A DNA stretch of 64,000 nucleotides from Clostridiaceae bacterium Marseille-Q3526 (lineage in GTDB: Bacteria; Bacillota; Clostridia; Lachnospirales; Lachnospiraceae). Below, in pieces: positions 6,640 to 15,037 of this stretch. Numbering within the stretch: position 1 is the stretch's first letter; each line of letters begins with the position of its first letter. The stretch covers positions 492,501 through 556,500 of the forward strand of contig JAGTTS010000001.1 in assembly GCA_018223375.1 (NCBI GenBank), written 5' to 3'. The position numbers and the translations under genes were made by a program. The notes beneath the pieces are model-generated. The model did no database searches. It was not told the origin of the DNA and worked only from the letters and a program-made list of their open reading frames with translations.

Positions 6640-6710
6640 AGCAGATAACGGGAGTCGAACCCGCCTTTCCAGCTTGGGAAGCTGGCGTTCTACCGATGAA
6701 CCATATCTGC
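6640..6710 (-). tRNA. tRNA-Gly (CCC)
   Basis: Minus-strand cloverleaf with acceptor GCAGATA/TATCTGC, anticodon stem CCAGC/GCTGG with loop TTCCCAA giving CCC, and T loop GTTCGACTC. CCA is not encoded. Its 3' end points to the prophage remnant. Confidence 0.95.
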
Positions 6711-6718
6711 ATACTACC

Positions 6719-6746
6719 AGTATAGCACATTTTTCAGCTAATTCAA
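6719..6746 (-). promoter_or_regulatory. Promoter of tRNA-Gly
   Basis: On the minus strand: TTGAAT, a 16-base spacer, TATACT, ending a few bases before the tRNA. Confidence 0.6.
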
Positions 6747-6793
6747 GAGAAAGAAAAGAAATACCGTAATACCGCAGCGGCGGCAGAAAAAAG

Positions 6794-6842
6794 AGAACTT
6801 TTCCGGCAGCTTTCAGATGAAGCAGGGAACCGTTCTCTTTTT
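6794..6842 (-). terminator. Terminator of the purine permease gene
   Basis: AAAAGAGAAC and GTTCTCTTTT arms with internal pairing and a T run on the minus strand, just after the permease stop. Confidence 0.65.
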
Positions 6843-6860
6843 TATACATTTATACAGCGA

Positions 6861-8225
6861 TTACAGGAATATGTATTTTAAAATGAACAGCACAGTCAGA
6901 ATATACATCAGAGGCGTGTTGTCCTTTGCCTTTCCTGTGAGCAGGTGGAGCAGCACATAGGAGATAACGCCCATGGAGATTCCTTCAGAAATGGAATACA
7001 TAAAGGGCATTGCGATGACAGCGATAAAGGCTGGAATAGCCTCTGTCAGGTTATCCCACTGAATTTTTACAACCTGCTGCATCATCAGAAATCCTACTAC
7101 GATCAGCGCCGGAGCGGTAGCGAAGGATGGGATGGCTAAAAATACCGGTGATAAAAAGAGGGATACAAGGAACAGAATACCGGCTGTCACGGAGGTAAGT
7201 CCTGTTCTTCCGCCTTCTGCGATACCGGAGGAAGACTCCACGAAGGTTGTGATAGTGGAGGTTCCCAGGGCGGCTCCAAGCGTCGTTCCTACTGCGTCTG
7301 CAAACAGGGCGCTTCTGATTTTTGGAAGCTTGCCGTTTTCATCCAGCATATCTGCCTTGGAAGCACAGCCGATTAAGGTTCCCAGAGTGTCGAACATATC
7401 TACAAAGAGGAACGCGAAAATGACTACTGCAAAGTTCAGGGTTCCCACAATAGAAAAATCCATTTTCATAAAAGTGGGCACTACGGAAGCAGGCATGGAA
7501 ATGATGCCGCTTGGGAAGAGGCTGTAAAATCCCATTTCAGGATTTGGAACGTAAAGTCCCACGGCCTGGCAGATCATTCCAAGTCCCCAGGTGGCCAGAA
7601 TACCAATCAGGATATTTCCCTTTACCCTCTTGATGAGGAGCACGGAAGTAATAATAATGCCGATAAGGGCCAGAAGCACGGTAATGCCTTCTGAGGAGAA
7701 GGTTCCGGCTGTCATAGAGCCCCGGAAGGAAAACAGACTGACAAGTGTAGAGGAAGCCACTACAATATGTGCGTTCTGAAGACCGATAAAGGTAATGAAA
7801 AGGCCGATTCCCACAGCTACGGCGATTTTTAACGTGGCAGGAATGGCGTTGAAGAGAGCTTCTCTTACCCGTGTCAGGGAGAGAAGAATGAAGATAATAC
7901 CCTCTACAAATACAGCGGTTAACGCTACCTCCCAGCTGTATCCCATACTGCCGCATACCGTATAGGCAAAATAGGCGTTTAATCCCATTCCGGCAGACAG
8001 CACGAAGGGAAGGTTGGCCAGAAATGCCATTAAAAAGGAAGCGGCAGCCGACGCCAGGGCGGTAGCTGTAAATACGGCGCCTGAATCCATCCCCGCGCCG
8101 TCTGGCCCCAGCATAGCAGGATTGACTGCTAAAATGTAGGCCATAGTCATAAAGGTAGTTACGCCGGCAATGATTTCTGTGCGGACGTCGGTTCCATGCT
8201 CTTTGAGCTTGAAAAAGTGTTCCAT
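6861..8225 (-). CDS. NCS2 family purine permease (AzgA/PbuG type)
   Basis: 454 residues with about 12-14 hydrophobic segments. The N-terminus (EHFFKLKEHGTDVRTEIIAG, then VTTFMTMAYILAVNP) is diagnostic of the AzgA/PbuG/PbuO branch of NCS2 transporters. Other family blocks are visible: LSAGMGLNAYFAYTV, FVDMFDTLGTLIG and ALFADAVGTTLGAALGTSTITTFVES. It should import hypoxanthine, guanine or adenine by proton symport in the cytoplasmic membrane. It is a single-gene unit, divergent from endonuclease III. I looked for a purine riboswitch in its 200-base leader and saw none. Ribosome site cacaggagg, and full length. Confidence 0.92.
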   Translation of the reverse strand: MEHFFKLKEHGTDVRTEIIAGVTTFMTMAYILAVNPAMLGPDGAGMDSGAVFTATALASAAASFLMAFLANLPFVLSAGMGLNAYFAYTVCGSMGYSWEVALTAVFVEGIIFILLSLTRVREALFNAIPATLKIAVAVGIGLFITFIGLQNAHIVVASSTLVSLFSFRGSMTAGTFSSEGITVLLALIGIIITSVLLIKRVKGNILIGILATWGLGMICQAVGLYVPNPEMGFYSLFPSGIISMPASVVPTFMKMDFSIVGTLNFAVVIFAFLFVDMFDTLGTLIGCASKADMLDENGKLPKIRSALFADAVGTTLGAALGTSTITTFVESSSGIAEGGRTGLTSVTAGILFLVSLFLSPVFLAIPSFATAPALIVVGFLMMQQVVKIQWDNLTEAIPAFIAVIAMPFMYSISEGISMGVISYVLLHLLTGKAKDNTPLMYILTVLFILKYIFL

Positions 8226-8355
8226 ACTCTTAATCCTCCTGTGAAAATTCCGTATTTTTTAGTTAAACTGAAAAATTTTACGGTTTATTAACGGGAACGA
8301 GGTCTATTCTAACAGACTTCCTTGAAAATTCCTAGGGAAATCCGGAAAAATATAG

Positions 8356-8383
8356 TTACAATCCGCCTTGTTTATCGTACAAT
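8356..8383 (+). promoter_or_regulatory. Promoter of endonuclease III gene
   Basis: TTACAA (8356-8361), a 16-base spacer and TACAAT (8378-8383), about 45 bases before the nth start. Confidence 0.55.
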
Positions 8384-8428
8384 AACAAAACAAGACAAAA
8401 CAGGAAGACGACAGAGGAGGAAAATCGT

Positions 8429-9064
8429 ATGACAAAAGAAGAACTTACGCTGGAAGTGATTGCGCGGCTGAAAAAGGAGTACCCGCTGGCTGTCTGCACG
8501 CTGGATTACAACGACGCCTGGAAACTGTTAGTCAGCGTCCGCTTGGCAGCCCAGTGTACGGACGCCAGAGTGAACGTAGTGGTAAAGGATCTGTACGCGA
8601 AATTCCCGGATGTGGACGCGTTAGCCAATGCGCCGGTGGAGGAGATAGAGGCCATTGTAAAGCCCTGCGGCCTGGGGCGGAGCAAGGCCAAGGACATCAG
8701 CGCATGTATGAAAATGCTGAGAGATCAGTTTGACAGCAGAGTGCCGGACGATTTCGACGCTCTTTTATCCCTGCCGGGCGTGGGCAGAAAAAGCGCGAAT
8801 CTGATTATGGGAGATGTGTTCGGAAAGCCTGCCATGGTAACAGATACCCACTGCATCCGTCTGGTAAACAGGATTGGTATTGTGGAAGGGATTAAGGAGC
8901 CGAAAAAAGTGGAGATGGTTTTGTGGAAGCTGGTTCCGCCGGAGGAGGGAAGCGATTTCTGCCATCGTCTCGTTTACCATGGACGGGATGTATGCACTGC
9001 CAGAACAAAGCCCCATTGTGAGCGCTGCTGCCTGTCTGACATCTGTGCGAAAACAGGAGTATAA
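8429..9064 (+). CDS. nth: Endonuclease III (DNA glycosylase/AP lyase)
   Basis: 211 residues, the usual length. It shows the helix-hairpin-helix LPGVGRKSANLI with the catalytic Lys, the catalytic Asp in VTDTHCIRLVNRIG, and a C-terminal [4Fe-4S] cluster loop with Cys spacing C-x7-C-x2-C-x5-C (CTARTKPHCERCCLSDIC). It removes oxidised pyrimidines and nicks the abasic site in base excision repair. Start at ATG 8429 after acagaggaggaaaatcgt. It appears to be transcribed alone. Confidence 0.95.
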   Translation: MTKEELTLEVIARLKKEYPLAVCTLDYNDAWKLLVSVRLAAQCTDARVNVVVKDLYAKFPDVDALANAPVEEIEAIVKPCGLGRSKAKDISACMKMLRDQFDSRVPDDFDALLSLPGVGRKSANLIMGDVFGKPAMVTDTHCIRLVNRIGIVEGIKEPKKVEMVLWKLVPPEEGSDFCHRLVYHGRDVCTARTKPHCERCCLSDICAKTGV

Positions 9065-9187
9065 AATTTCTGTTTTGTGAAGACAGGGAGGAGCCTGACT
9101 CGTTTAAGAACACAGAAGGGAAATTGAAGACAGAAGAGAAGGGCAGATGCCCCACATCTGTGAAATTGAGAAAGGTCAGGATGTTGT

Positions 9188-10552
9188 ATGGAAGAACATA
9201 AAAATACTTCGTATGCCTCTCCAAAGAGCGGGGAAGAGGTAGAGCGGGAACTGGAGGCGTACATCAATGAGCCAAAGAATGGAAAGCGCCGCCGTATTTC
9301 TCTGTCCGGTGCAGTCAGGGCAATCAGGGGACAGTCTCCCAAAAAGAAGCGCATAGAGGCCGTGCTGGCCGTGGCGGCGGCCGTATGCCTGGCTGTCCGG
9401 TGCACAGCCGGGGGCAGCACGCTGTCCCAGGTTCCGTCCATGGCCCTTGCGAAGGGCGACGTAGTGTCCAGTCTCTCTCTGACAGGTCCGGTTTCCGGAA
9501 CAGACAGCGCGGACGTGGTTTCCAACCTTCATTCAGAGGTTTTGGAAATCAGGGTGAAGGAGGGCGATACGGTGGAGAAAGGGCAGGTTCTGGCGGTAAT
9601 TGACAGGACGGACGCCCAAAAGGAGGTGGACGTCGCCCAGAACGCTTACGATCTGGCGGTCAGCGAGTATAATGAAAGCCTCAGAGACACGAAAATTGGC
9701 TATGAGAAGGCAAAACAGGATTACAGCACAGCCAGCCTGAACTATGAGCGAAACAAAACCTTGTTTGAAGCCGGCGCGATCTCCTCCGCGGAGTTTGAGG
9801 CCGTGGGCAATGCGCTTTCAGACGCCAGACGGGCAGTGGAGGGATACCGGATGGAGAATGGACAGGCAGTTCCGGACGAATCCTATGAGCTTAAGGTGAA
9901 GGCGGCTCAGTTTGAGCTGGATCAGAAAAAGAGGGATCTGGAGGACACAGAGGTGAAAAGCCCCATTTCCGGAACGGTTGTCAGAGTCAACTCCAAGGTA
10001 GGGCAGTTTGCAGATAAGCCGGAGGATGAAAAGCCCATGTTTATCATCGAAAATCTTGCCCAGTTGGAGATGGAGCTGCAAATCAGCGAGTATTCGGTGG
10101 GGGATGTGTCAGTAGGCCTTCCCGTGGATATTACGGCAGATATTTTAAATGGGAAAACGGTGACGGGAACCATTACCTCGATCTCCCCTACAGGGGAGGA
10201 AAAAACGGGAAGCGCCTCCACAGAGCGGGTAGTGCCGGCTATTGTGTCCATTGACAAGGCGGACAGCGGGCTGATCGCAGGAATTACGGCCCGGGCCTCT
10301 ATTGTGACGGAGCGGGCAGAGGACGTCTTTAAGGTTCCGTCTTCCGCTGTGAGAACGGGAGAGGATGGAAGCAGTCAGATTGCCGTGCTGAAGGAAGGAA
10401 CAGGGATCGTGCATTTTGTTTCTGTGGATACAGGAGTGGAGAGCGATCTGGAGACAGAAATTATTCCCATAGGCGAGGAACTGACGGAGGGGATGACGCT
10501 GCTTCTGACTCCTGACGGACTGACAGAGGGAATGGAAGTGGAGCCGGTATGA
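9188..10552 (+). CDS. Efflux RND/HlyD-type adaptor subunit of a MacAB-like exporter
   Basis: 454 residues. After about 55 charged cytosolic residues comes one membrane anchor (IEAVLAVAAAVCLAV). A lipoyl half-motif follows (VLEIRVKEGDTVEKGQVLAV), then a coiled-coil hairpin (about residues 145-235, ending LDQKKRDLEDTEV). The second lipoyl half is VKSPISGTVVRVNSKVGQFA, followed by beta-barrel and membrane-proximal domains. The adaptor links the ABC permease to the cell exterior or wall side in Firmicutes. Its stop overlaps the ATPase start (ATGA), so the three genes form one operon. The substrate is unknown; antimicrobial peptides or macrolides are typical of the family. Confidence 0.85.
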   Translation: MEEHKNTSYASPKSGEEVERELEAYINEPKNGKRRRISLSGAVRAIRGQSPKKKRIEAVLAVAAAVCLAVRCTAGGSTLSQVPSMALAKGDVVSSLSLTGPVSGTDSADVVSNLHSEVLEIRVKEGDTVEKGQVLAVIDRTDAQKEVDVAQNAYDLAVSEYNESLRDTKIGYEKAKQDYSTASLNYERNKTLFEAGAISSAEFEAVGNALSDARRAVEGYRMENGQAVPDESYELKVKAAQFELDQKKRDLEDTEVKSPISGTVVRVNSKVGQFADKPEDEKPMFIIENLAQLEMELQISEYSVGDVSVGLPVDITADILNGKTVTGTITSISPTGEEKTGSASTERVVPAIVSIDKADSGLIAGITARASIVTERAEDVFKVPSSAVRTGEDGSSQIAVLKEGTGIVHFVSVDTGVESDLETEIIPIGEELTEGMTLLLTPDGLTEGMEVEPV

Positions 10553-11352
10553 TGAAGCGATGGATAGAAAGACTTGAGGGCCGGATTCGCGAAAAAAGGC
10601 CTGGGACGGGGCTCCCTGATTCCGGATGTGAGGAGCTGATAAAAATTGTAAATCTCTGCAAGGTCTACGACACGGGGACCATGAAGGTGATAGGACTGAG
10701 GAATATTAACCTGACTATCAGGCGGGGGGAGTTTGTGGCGATCATGGGGCAGTCCGGTTCCGGAAAATCCACGTTTATGAATATTTTGGGCTGTCTGGAC
10801 CGGCCGGCAATCGGCCATTATTACCTGGATGGAATCGACATTAACGCTATGGACGACGATCAGCTTTCCCTCATAAGAAATAAAAAAATAGGCTTTGTGT
10901 TTCAGTCCTTTAATCTGATTTCCAGGACTACGGCCAGGGAAAACGTGGAGCTGCCCATGACCTATGCCCACATCCCCAAGAGAGAGCGCAGCGAGAGGGC
11001 GGTGAAGCTTTTAGAGCGGGTAGGACTGGGGGCCAGAACGGAGCATATGCCCAACGAAATGTCGGGAGGCCAGCGGCAGAGGGTGGCCATTGCCAGAGCG
11101 CTGGCCAATGATCCGCCCCTGATTCTGGCGGACGAGCCCACAGGCAATCTGGACACTGCCTCCTCCATAGAGATTATGGAGCTGTTTTCTGAGCTGCACA
11201 GGGAGGGGGCCACCGTAGTAGTCGTAACCCATGAGGAGGATATCGCCTCCTTTACCCAGAGGATTATCCGTTTTCGGGACGGCCAGATTATCAGCGATGA
11301 GAAAAATGAGGCCTGGAAATGCAGAGAGGGGAGGAAGACAGATGCTGATTGA
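10549..11352 (+). CDS. ABC transporter ATP-binding protein (MacB/LolD type)
   Basis: 267 residues with Walker A GQSGSGKS, Q-loop FVFQSFNLI, signature MSGGQRQR, Walker B LILADEPTG and the switch His in VVVTHEED. About 28 residues precede the ABC domain, longer than usual. It powers the FtsX-like permease encoded next. Its start overlaps the adaptor stop, and its last 11 bases overlap the permease start. Confidence 0.92.
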   Translation: MMKRWIERLEGRIREKRPGTGLPDSGCEELIKIVNLCKVYDTGTMKVIGLRNINLTIRRGEFVAIMGQSGSGKSTFMNILGCLDRPAIGHYYLDGIDINAMDDDQLSLIRNKKIGFVFQSFNLISRTTARENVELPMTYAHIPKRERSERAVKLLERVGLGARTEHMPNEMSGGQRQRVAIARALANDPPLILADEPTGNLDTASSIEIMELFSELHREGATVVVVTHEEDIASFTQRIIRFRDGQIISDEKNEAWKCREGRKTDAD

Positions 11353-12562
11353 AAACATGAAGATGGCTTTCACCGCCCTGCGTGCCAACAAAATGCGATC
11401 GTTTTTAACGATGCTTGGCATTATCATAGGAATCGGTTCGGTCATTTCCATCGTCTCCATCGGAGATACCATGAGGGAGCTGTTTTCCAGCCTCTATCAG
11501 GACGTGGGCCTGACGCAGACCTATGTGGGGATTGGCTACTGGATCGACGATGTCAGGGAGAGCGATTATTTTACCATGGACGATCTGTCGCGGATCAAGG
11601 AGGTATTCGGTGACGATATCGCCTATATAGACAGCGGCGCCAGCGCCTCTGCAGAAGCCGTTTCCGGACCGGATAAGATGCAGTTTAACTACACTGGAAT
11701 CGACTGGAATTATAACGAGGTGCAGCCGGTAAAGATGCTTTACGGGCGGTATCTGAGCGAGGCGGATATTAAGGGCAGGAAAGAACACGCAGTGATTGAC
11801 ATTGATACGGCCAGGAATTTTTTCCACACGGATAACCCGGTTGGGCGGACCTTCCGGACGGTTCTCTATGGGGAAATGAAGGAGTTTACGGTAGTCGGCG
11901 TCTACGAGAAGGAGATGAGCCCCTTCCAGGAGCTGATGATGGGGGGAGGAAGCGACAAAGGCAGCGCTTTCATCCCGTGGACAGTTCTGACATGGCCAAA
12001 CGACGAGTTCTATTACTGCCACCTGTTTGCGAGAGAGTCCATGACCTCCAGCCAGCTGGAGCGTTTTTACGATGAGCTGGTATTTTATATTTCCAAGCTG
12101 AAAAACAGAAATCCAGAGGACTGGTATGTGGAGTCCGCTGTGGAGCAGATGGGGCAGGTAGATTCCATGATGGCAGGACTGTCTGTGGCGGTAGGCGGAA
12201 TCGCAGCTATTTCTCTGGTAGTAGGAGGAATTGGAATCATGAATATTATGTTGGTTTCTGTGACGGAGCGGACCAGGGAGATCGGCGTCAGAAAGGCCCT
12301 GGGAGCCAGAACGAAGGATATTTTGATTCAGTTTCTGACAGAGTCGGCGATTCTGTCAGCCTGCGGAGGCCTGGTGGGAATCATAACAGGCGGAGGAATC
12401 GTCATGGCGGCCGGAGCGGCTTTAGGCGTGGAGGCGGTGATAAAACCCTCCGTTGTGATTCTGGCCGTCACCTTTTCTGCTGTGGTGGGAATTTTCTTTG
12501 GCCTTTACCCGGCCAGAAAAGCGGCCATATCCAATCCTATCGACGCTCTGCGGTATGAATAA
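11342..12562 (+). CDS. MacB-like ABC transporter permease
   Basis: 406 residues from ATG 11342 (ribosome site gaggggaggaag). There is one N-terminal membrane helix (SFLTMLGIIIGIGSVISIVS), then a large extracytoplasmic MacB_PCD domain, then the FtsX core with three helices. The C-terminal block contains GGIGIMNIMLVSVTERTREI and VRKALGARTKDI, the characteristic coupling region. The frame is open upstream to 11231, but that would bury the start deep in the ATPase gene without a ribosome site. It completes an adaptor-ATPase-permease exporter operon that ends at the terminator at 12612. Confidence 0.92.
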   Translation: MLIENMKMAFTALRANKMRSFLTMLGIIIGIGSVISIVSIGDTMRELFSSLYQDVGLTQTYVGIGYWIDDVRESDYFTMDDLSRIKEVFGDDIAYIDSGASASAEAVSGPDKMQFNYTGIDWNYNEVQPVKMLYGRYLSEADIKGRKEHAVIDIDTARNFFHTDNPVGRTFRTVLYGEMKEFTVVGVYEKEMSPFQELMMGGGSDKGSAFIPWTVLTWPNDEFYYCHLFARESMTSSQLERFYDELVFYISKLKNRNPEDWYVESAVEQMGQVDSMMAGLSVAVGGIAAISLVVGGIGIMNIMLVSVTERTREIGVRKALGARTKDILIQFLTESAILSACGGLVGIITGGGIVMAAGAALGVEAVIKPSVVILAVTFSAVVGIFFGLYPARKAAISNPIDALRYE

Positions 12563-12611
12563 AACGGCTTTGGCAGGCGTCAGAGACGGCGCGCCATGAC
12601 GCTGGAGAGAA

Positions 12612-12654
12612 AAGAGTCCTGCGCCGCATCGGGCGGCGGCCAGGATTCTTTTTT
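12612..12654 (+). terminator. Terminator of the exporter operon
   Basis: AGAGTCCTG (12612-12620) pairs with CAGGATTCT (12640-12648), with CCGC/GCGG inside, followed by a run of seven T. Confidence 0.85.
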
Positions 12655-12758
12655 TACAATTTTATGAAAATTTTCACAGCCCCTCGAAATTTAAAGGATT
12701 GTATGCTATAATAAAGCGATATAATTTATTTTACGAATTCGAATCGGGGAGTGGTGCT

Positions 12759-13187
12759 ATGCTCAATGAGGATAAGATCAAACTGATGACAAGCATGGCT
12801 ATGTTTGAGAAAAAAAACGGAAAGGCCATGAACGCCGGAAAGAATTATTTTAAGAGCGATTACGTCAGCCGCCAGATGATCCGCGGCTTTTTTAGCTACA
12901 CGATCAGCTGCACGGCAGTGCTTTTTATCTGGCTTCTCTACAGCATGGAACAGTTTTTAAGCACGCTTTCCTTTGAAGGAATGCTGGGCCTGATCCGGAA
13001 TTTTGTGATTTATTACCTGATTGGCCTGGCCGTCTATATGGGACTGGTACATACGGTCTATTCTAGGCGGTATGATTATGCGGCGAAGAATATCAGGCTT
13101 TATACGGCGAAGCTGAAACATCTTGACAAGCGGTATGATTACCATAACCGCTCAAGAACTCTGGCAAAGGAGGACAGAAGAGTATGA
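12759..13187 (+). CDS. Conserved membrane protein, unknown
   Basis: 142 residues from ATG 12759 (ribosome site ggggagtgg). The frame extends to 12699, but that ATG lies in the -10 region (gctataataaag), so it cannot be the start. Two membrane helices (about residues 45-65 and 80-100: SYTISCTAVLFIWLLYSM, FVIYYLIGLAVYMGLVHTVY) are followed by a basic cytosolic tail with YDYAAKNIRLYTAKLKHLDK. It overlaps the next membrane protein by four bases (ATGA) and leads into the c-di-AMP synthase gene. I do not know a function. Linkage suggests a role in the same envelope/c-di-AMP unit. Confidence 0.8.
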   Translation: MLNEDKIKLMTSMAMFEKKNGKAMNAGKNYFKSDYVSRQMIRGFFSYTISCTAVLFIWLLYSMEQFLSTLSFEGMLGLIRNFVIYYLIGLAVYMGLVHTVYSRRYDYAAKNIRLYTAKLKHLDKRYDYHNRSRTLAKEDRRV

Positions 13188-14131
13188 TGGGACTGCTTGT
13201 GTTCAAGGAGCGCCTGAGGATATTTTACGCCAAGAACAGCCAGATTGTGATTCCGGCAGTCAAATTTGCTGTGGCGTTTATGGCCTTTTATTTAATAGGA
13301 AAGAATACAGGCTTTGTGGAGAAGCTGAATTCTCCGCTGATGCCTGTAGTGATGGGGCTGGTGGGGGCGGCAGTTCCCTACGGCGTAACGGCGTTTCTGG
13401 CGGGAGCCTTCCTGATGGCCCAGCTGTTTGCCGTGTCGCTGGAGGTGGCGGCTATCACACTGGTCTTTCTGATGATTGTGGTGCTTCTATATTATGGATT
13501 CCAGCCGGGAGACAGCGTGCTTCTTTTGGTGACCCCGATCATGTTCTTTCTGAAGATTCCCTTTGCAGTTCCACTTTTGGTGGGACTGGGAGGAAGTATG
13601 CTGTCCGTGATTCCGGTCAGCTGCGGAGCGTTTCTTTACTATGTGATTCTGTATGTGAAGCAGAATGCAGGCGTGCTGTCCGGAAGCGCGCAGACGGAGC
13701 TGACCCAGCTGATTATCCAGCTGGTGAAGAGTCTCGTGACGAATCAGGCCATGCTGATTATGGTAGCGGCTATGGCGCTCTGCATCCTTTTGGTGCATAC
13801 GATAAAGAATATGCCGATTAACTACGCCTGGGGAATTGCCATCGCGGCGGGAGTGATCGTGCAGCTTCTGGTGATTTTTATCGGAGATCTGAGATTTGAC
13901 GCGTCGGTTTCTGTGCTGGAGGTGACGGCGGGAATGGCCGTTTCCGCGGCGGCGGCGGCTGTCTACCATTTCTTTGTGTTTGCAGTGGACTACACCAGGA
14001 CGGAGTACGTGCAGTTTGAGGACGACGATTACCACTATTATGTGAAAGCGGTTCCTAAAATCGCAGTGTCAAAGCCGGACGTGAAAGTCCAGCGGATCAA
14101 CACGAGAAAAACTCCCAGAAGGAGAGATTAG
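13184..14131 (+). CDS. Polytopic membrane protein upstream of cdaA, unknown
   Basis: 315 residues with about eight hydrophobic segments between residues 20 and 270, then a cytosolic C-terminus rich in Tyr/Asp and basic residues (VQFEDDDYHYYVKAV ... RKTPRRRD). Ribosome site aaaggagg. Its start overlaps the stop of the preceding membrane protein, and cdaA begins 33 bases after its end. I recognise no characterised domain. A partner in envelope or c-di-AMP functions is only an inference from linkage. Confidence 0.8.
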   Translation: MMGLLVFKERLRIFYAKNSQIVIPAVKFAVAFMAFYLIGKNTGFVEKLNSPLMPVVMGLVGAAVPYGVTAFLAGAFLMAQLFAVSLEVAAITLVFLMIVVLLYYGFQPGDSVLLLVTPIMFFLKIPFAVPLLVGLGGSMLSVIPVSCGAFLYYVILYVKQNAGVLSGSAQTELTQLIIQLVKSLVTNQAMLIMVAAMALCILLVHTIKNMPINYAWGIAIAAGVIVQLLVIFIGDLRFDASVSVLEVTAGMAVSAAAAAVYHFFVFAVDYTRTEYVQFEDDDYHYYVKAVPKIAVSKPDVKVQRINTRKTPRRRD

Positions 14132-14164
14132 AAAAATTAAAAAAGAAAAGGAGGAGGTGAGAGT

Positions 14165-15037
14165 ATGGCAGAATACGTAAAGGAACTGTATTCGTGGATT
14201 GCGTTTGTTCCGAACATGACGTTCAAAAATTTTCTGGAAATTGGAATTATTGCCTTTGTAGTGTACGAGGTCCTGGTCTGGATTAAGAACACAAGGGCCT
14301 GGACGCTTTTAAAGGGAATTTTGTTTATCTGCGGTTTTGTTCTCATGGCTGCCGTACTGGAACTGGACACCATCCTCTGGCTGCTGGGGAAAGCGTCTTA
14401 TATCACAATTACAGCGCTCATTATCATTTTTCAGCCGGAGCTCAGAAAGGCGCTGGAGCAGCTGGGGAGCAAGAACGTGCTGACTGGAATTTTCACGGCT
14501 GACGACGGAAAGGTGAAGGAAGGCTTCAGCGAGAAGACGATTAACGAGCTGACCAGAGCCTGTTTCGAGATGGGAAAGGTGAAAACGGGCGCTCTTATGG
14601 TTATCGAGATGGAGACGCCTTTGACGGATGTGGAGAGAACCGGCATCGAGGTGGACGGAATTATCACAAGCCAGCTTTTGATCAATATTTTCGAGCACAA
14701 CACGCCTCTTCACGACGGCGCTGTGGTAATCCGCGGAAACCGGGTGACAGCCGCTACCTGTTATCTTCCTCTCTCTGACAACATGGATATCAGCAAGGCG
14801 CTGGGAACGCGCCACCGCGCCGCAGTAGGAATCAGCGAGGTGACAGACAGCCTGACACTGGTGGTATCGGAGGAGACGGGACGGGTATCTGTGGCGACCG
14901 GAGGACGGCTGCTCCGCGTGGCGGACGCCGACGAGCTGAGAGGAATTTTAGCCCGGGCGGTGCGGAATGAGGAGAATTCTTCAGGACGGTTTAAGATTTG
15001 GAAGGGAAGGCGGAAGAATGAAAGAAAAGCTGACTAA
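14165..15037 (+). CDS. cdaA: Diadenylate cyclase CdaA (c-di-AMP synthase)
   Basis: 290 residues. Three N-terminal membrane helices (LEIGIIAFVVYEVLVWI, LLKGILFICGFVLMA, ILWLLGKASYITITALIIIF) are followed by the DAC domain. Active-site motifs are intact: DGA in PLHDGAVVIRGNRV and RHR in LGTRHRAAVGISE. It makes cyclic di-AMP from two ATP at the membrane, controlling potassium and osmolyte homeostasis and cell-wall integrity. It overlaps cdaR, its known regulator partner, by 20 bases. The usual third gene glmM is absent here; ptsH and ptsI follow cdaR instead. Confidence 0.96.
   Translation: MAEYVKELYSWIAFVPNMTFKNFLEIGIIAFVVYEVLVWIKNTRAWTLLKGILFICGFVLMAAVLELDTILWLLGKASYITITALIIIFQPELRKALEQLGSKNVLTGIFTADDGKVKEGFSEKTINELTRACFEMGKVKTGALMVIEMETPLTDVERTGIEVDGIITSQLLINIFEHNTPLHDGAVVIRGNRVTAATCYLPLSDNMDISKALGTRHRAAVGISEVTDSLTLVVSEETGRVSVATGGRLLRVADADELRGILARAVRNEENSSGRFKIWKGRRKNERKAD

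Noticed and set aside
6409..6648. 79-residue ORF after the endolysin
   Set aside because: No ribosome site, repeat-containing A/T-rich sequence, and its end overlaps tRNA-Gly.
8226..8355. Purine riboswitch before the purine permease
   Set aside because: The conserved xpt-type loop elements are not present on the minus strand of this leader.
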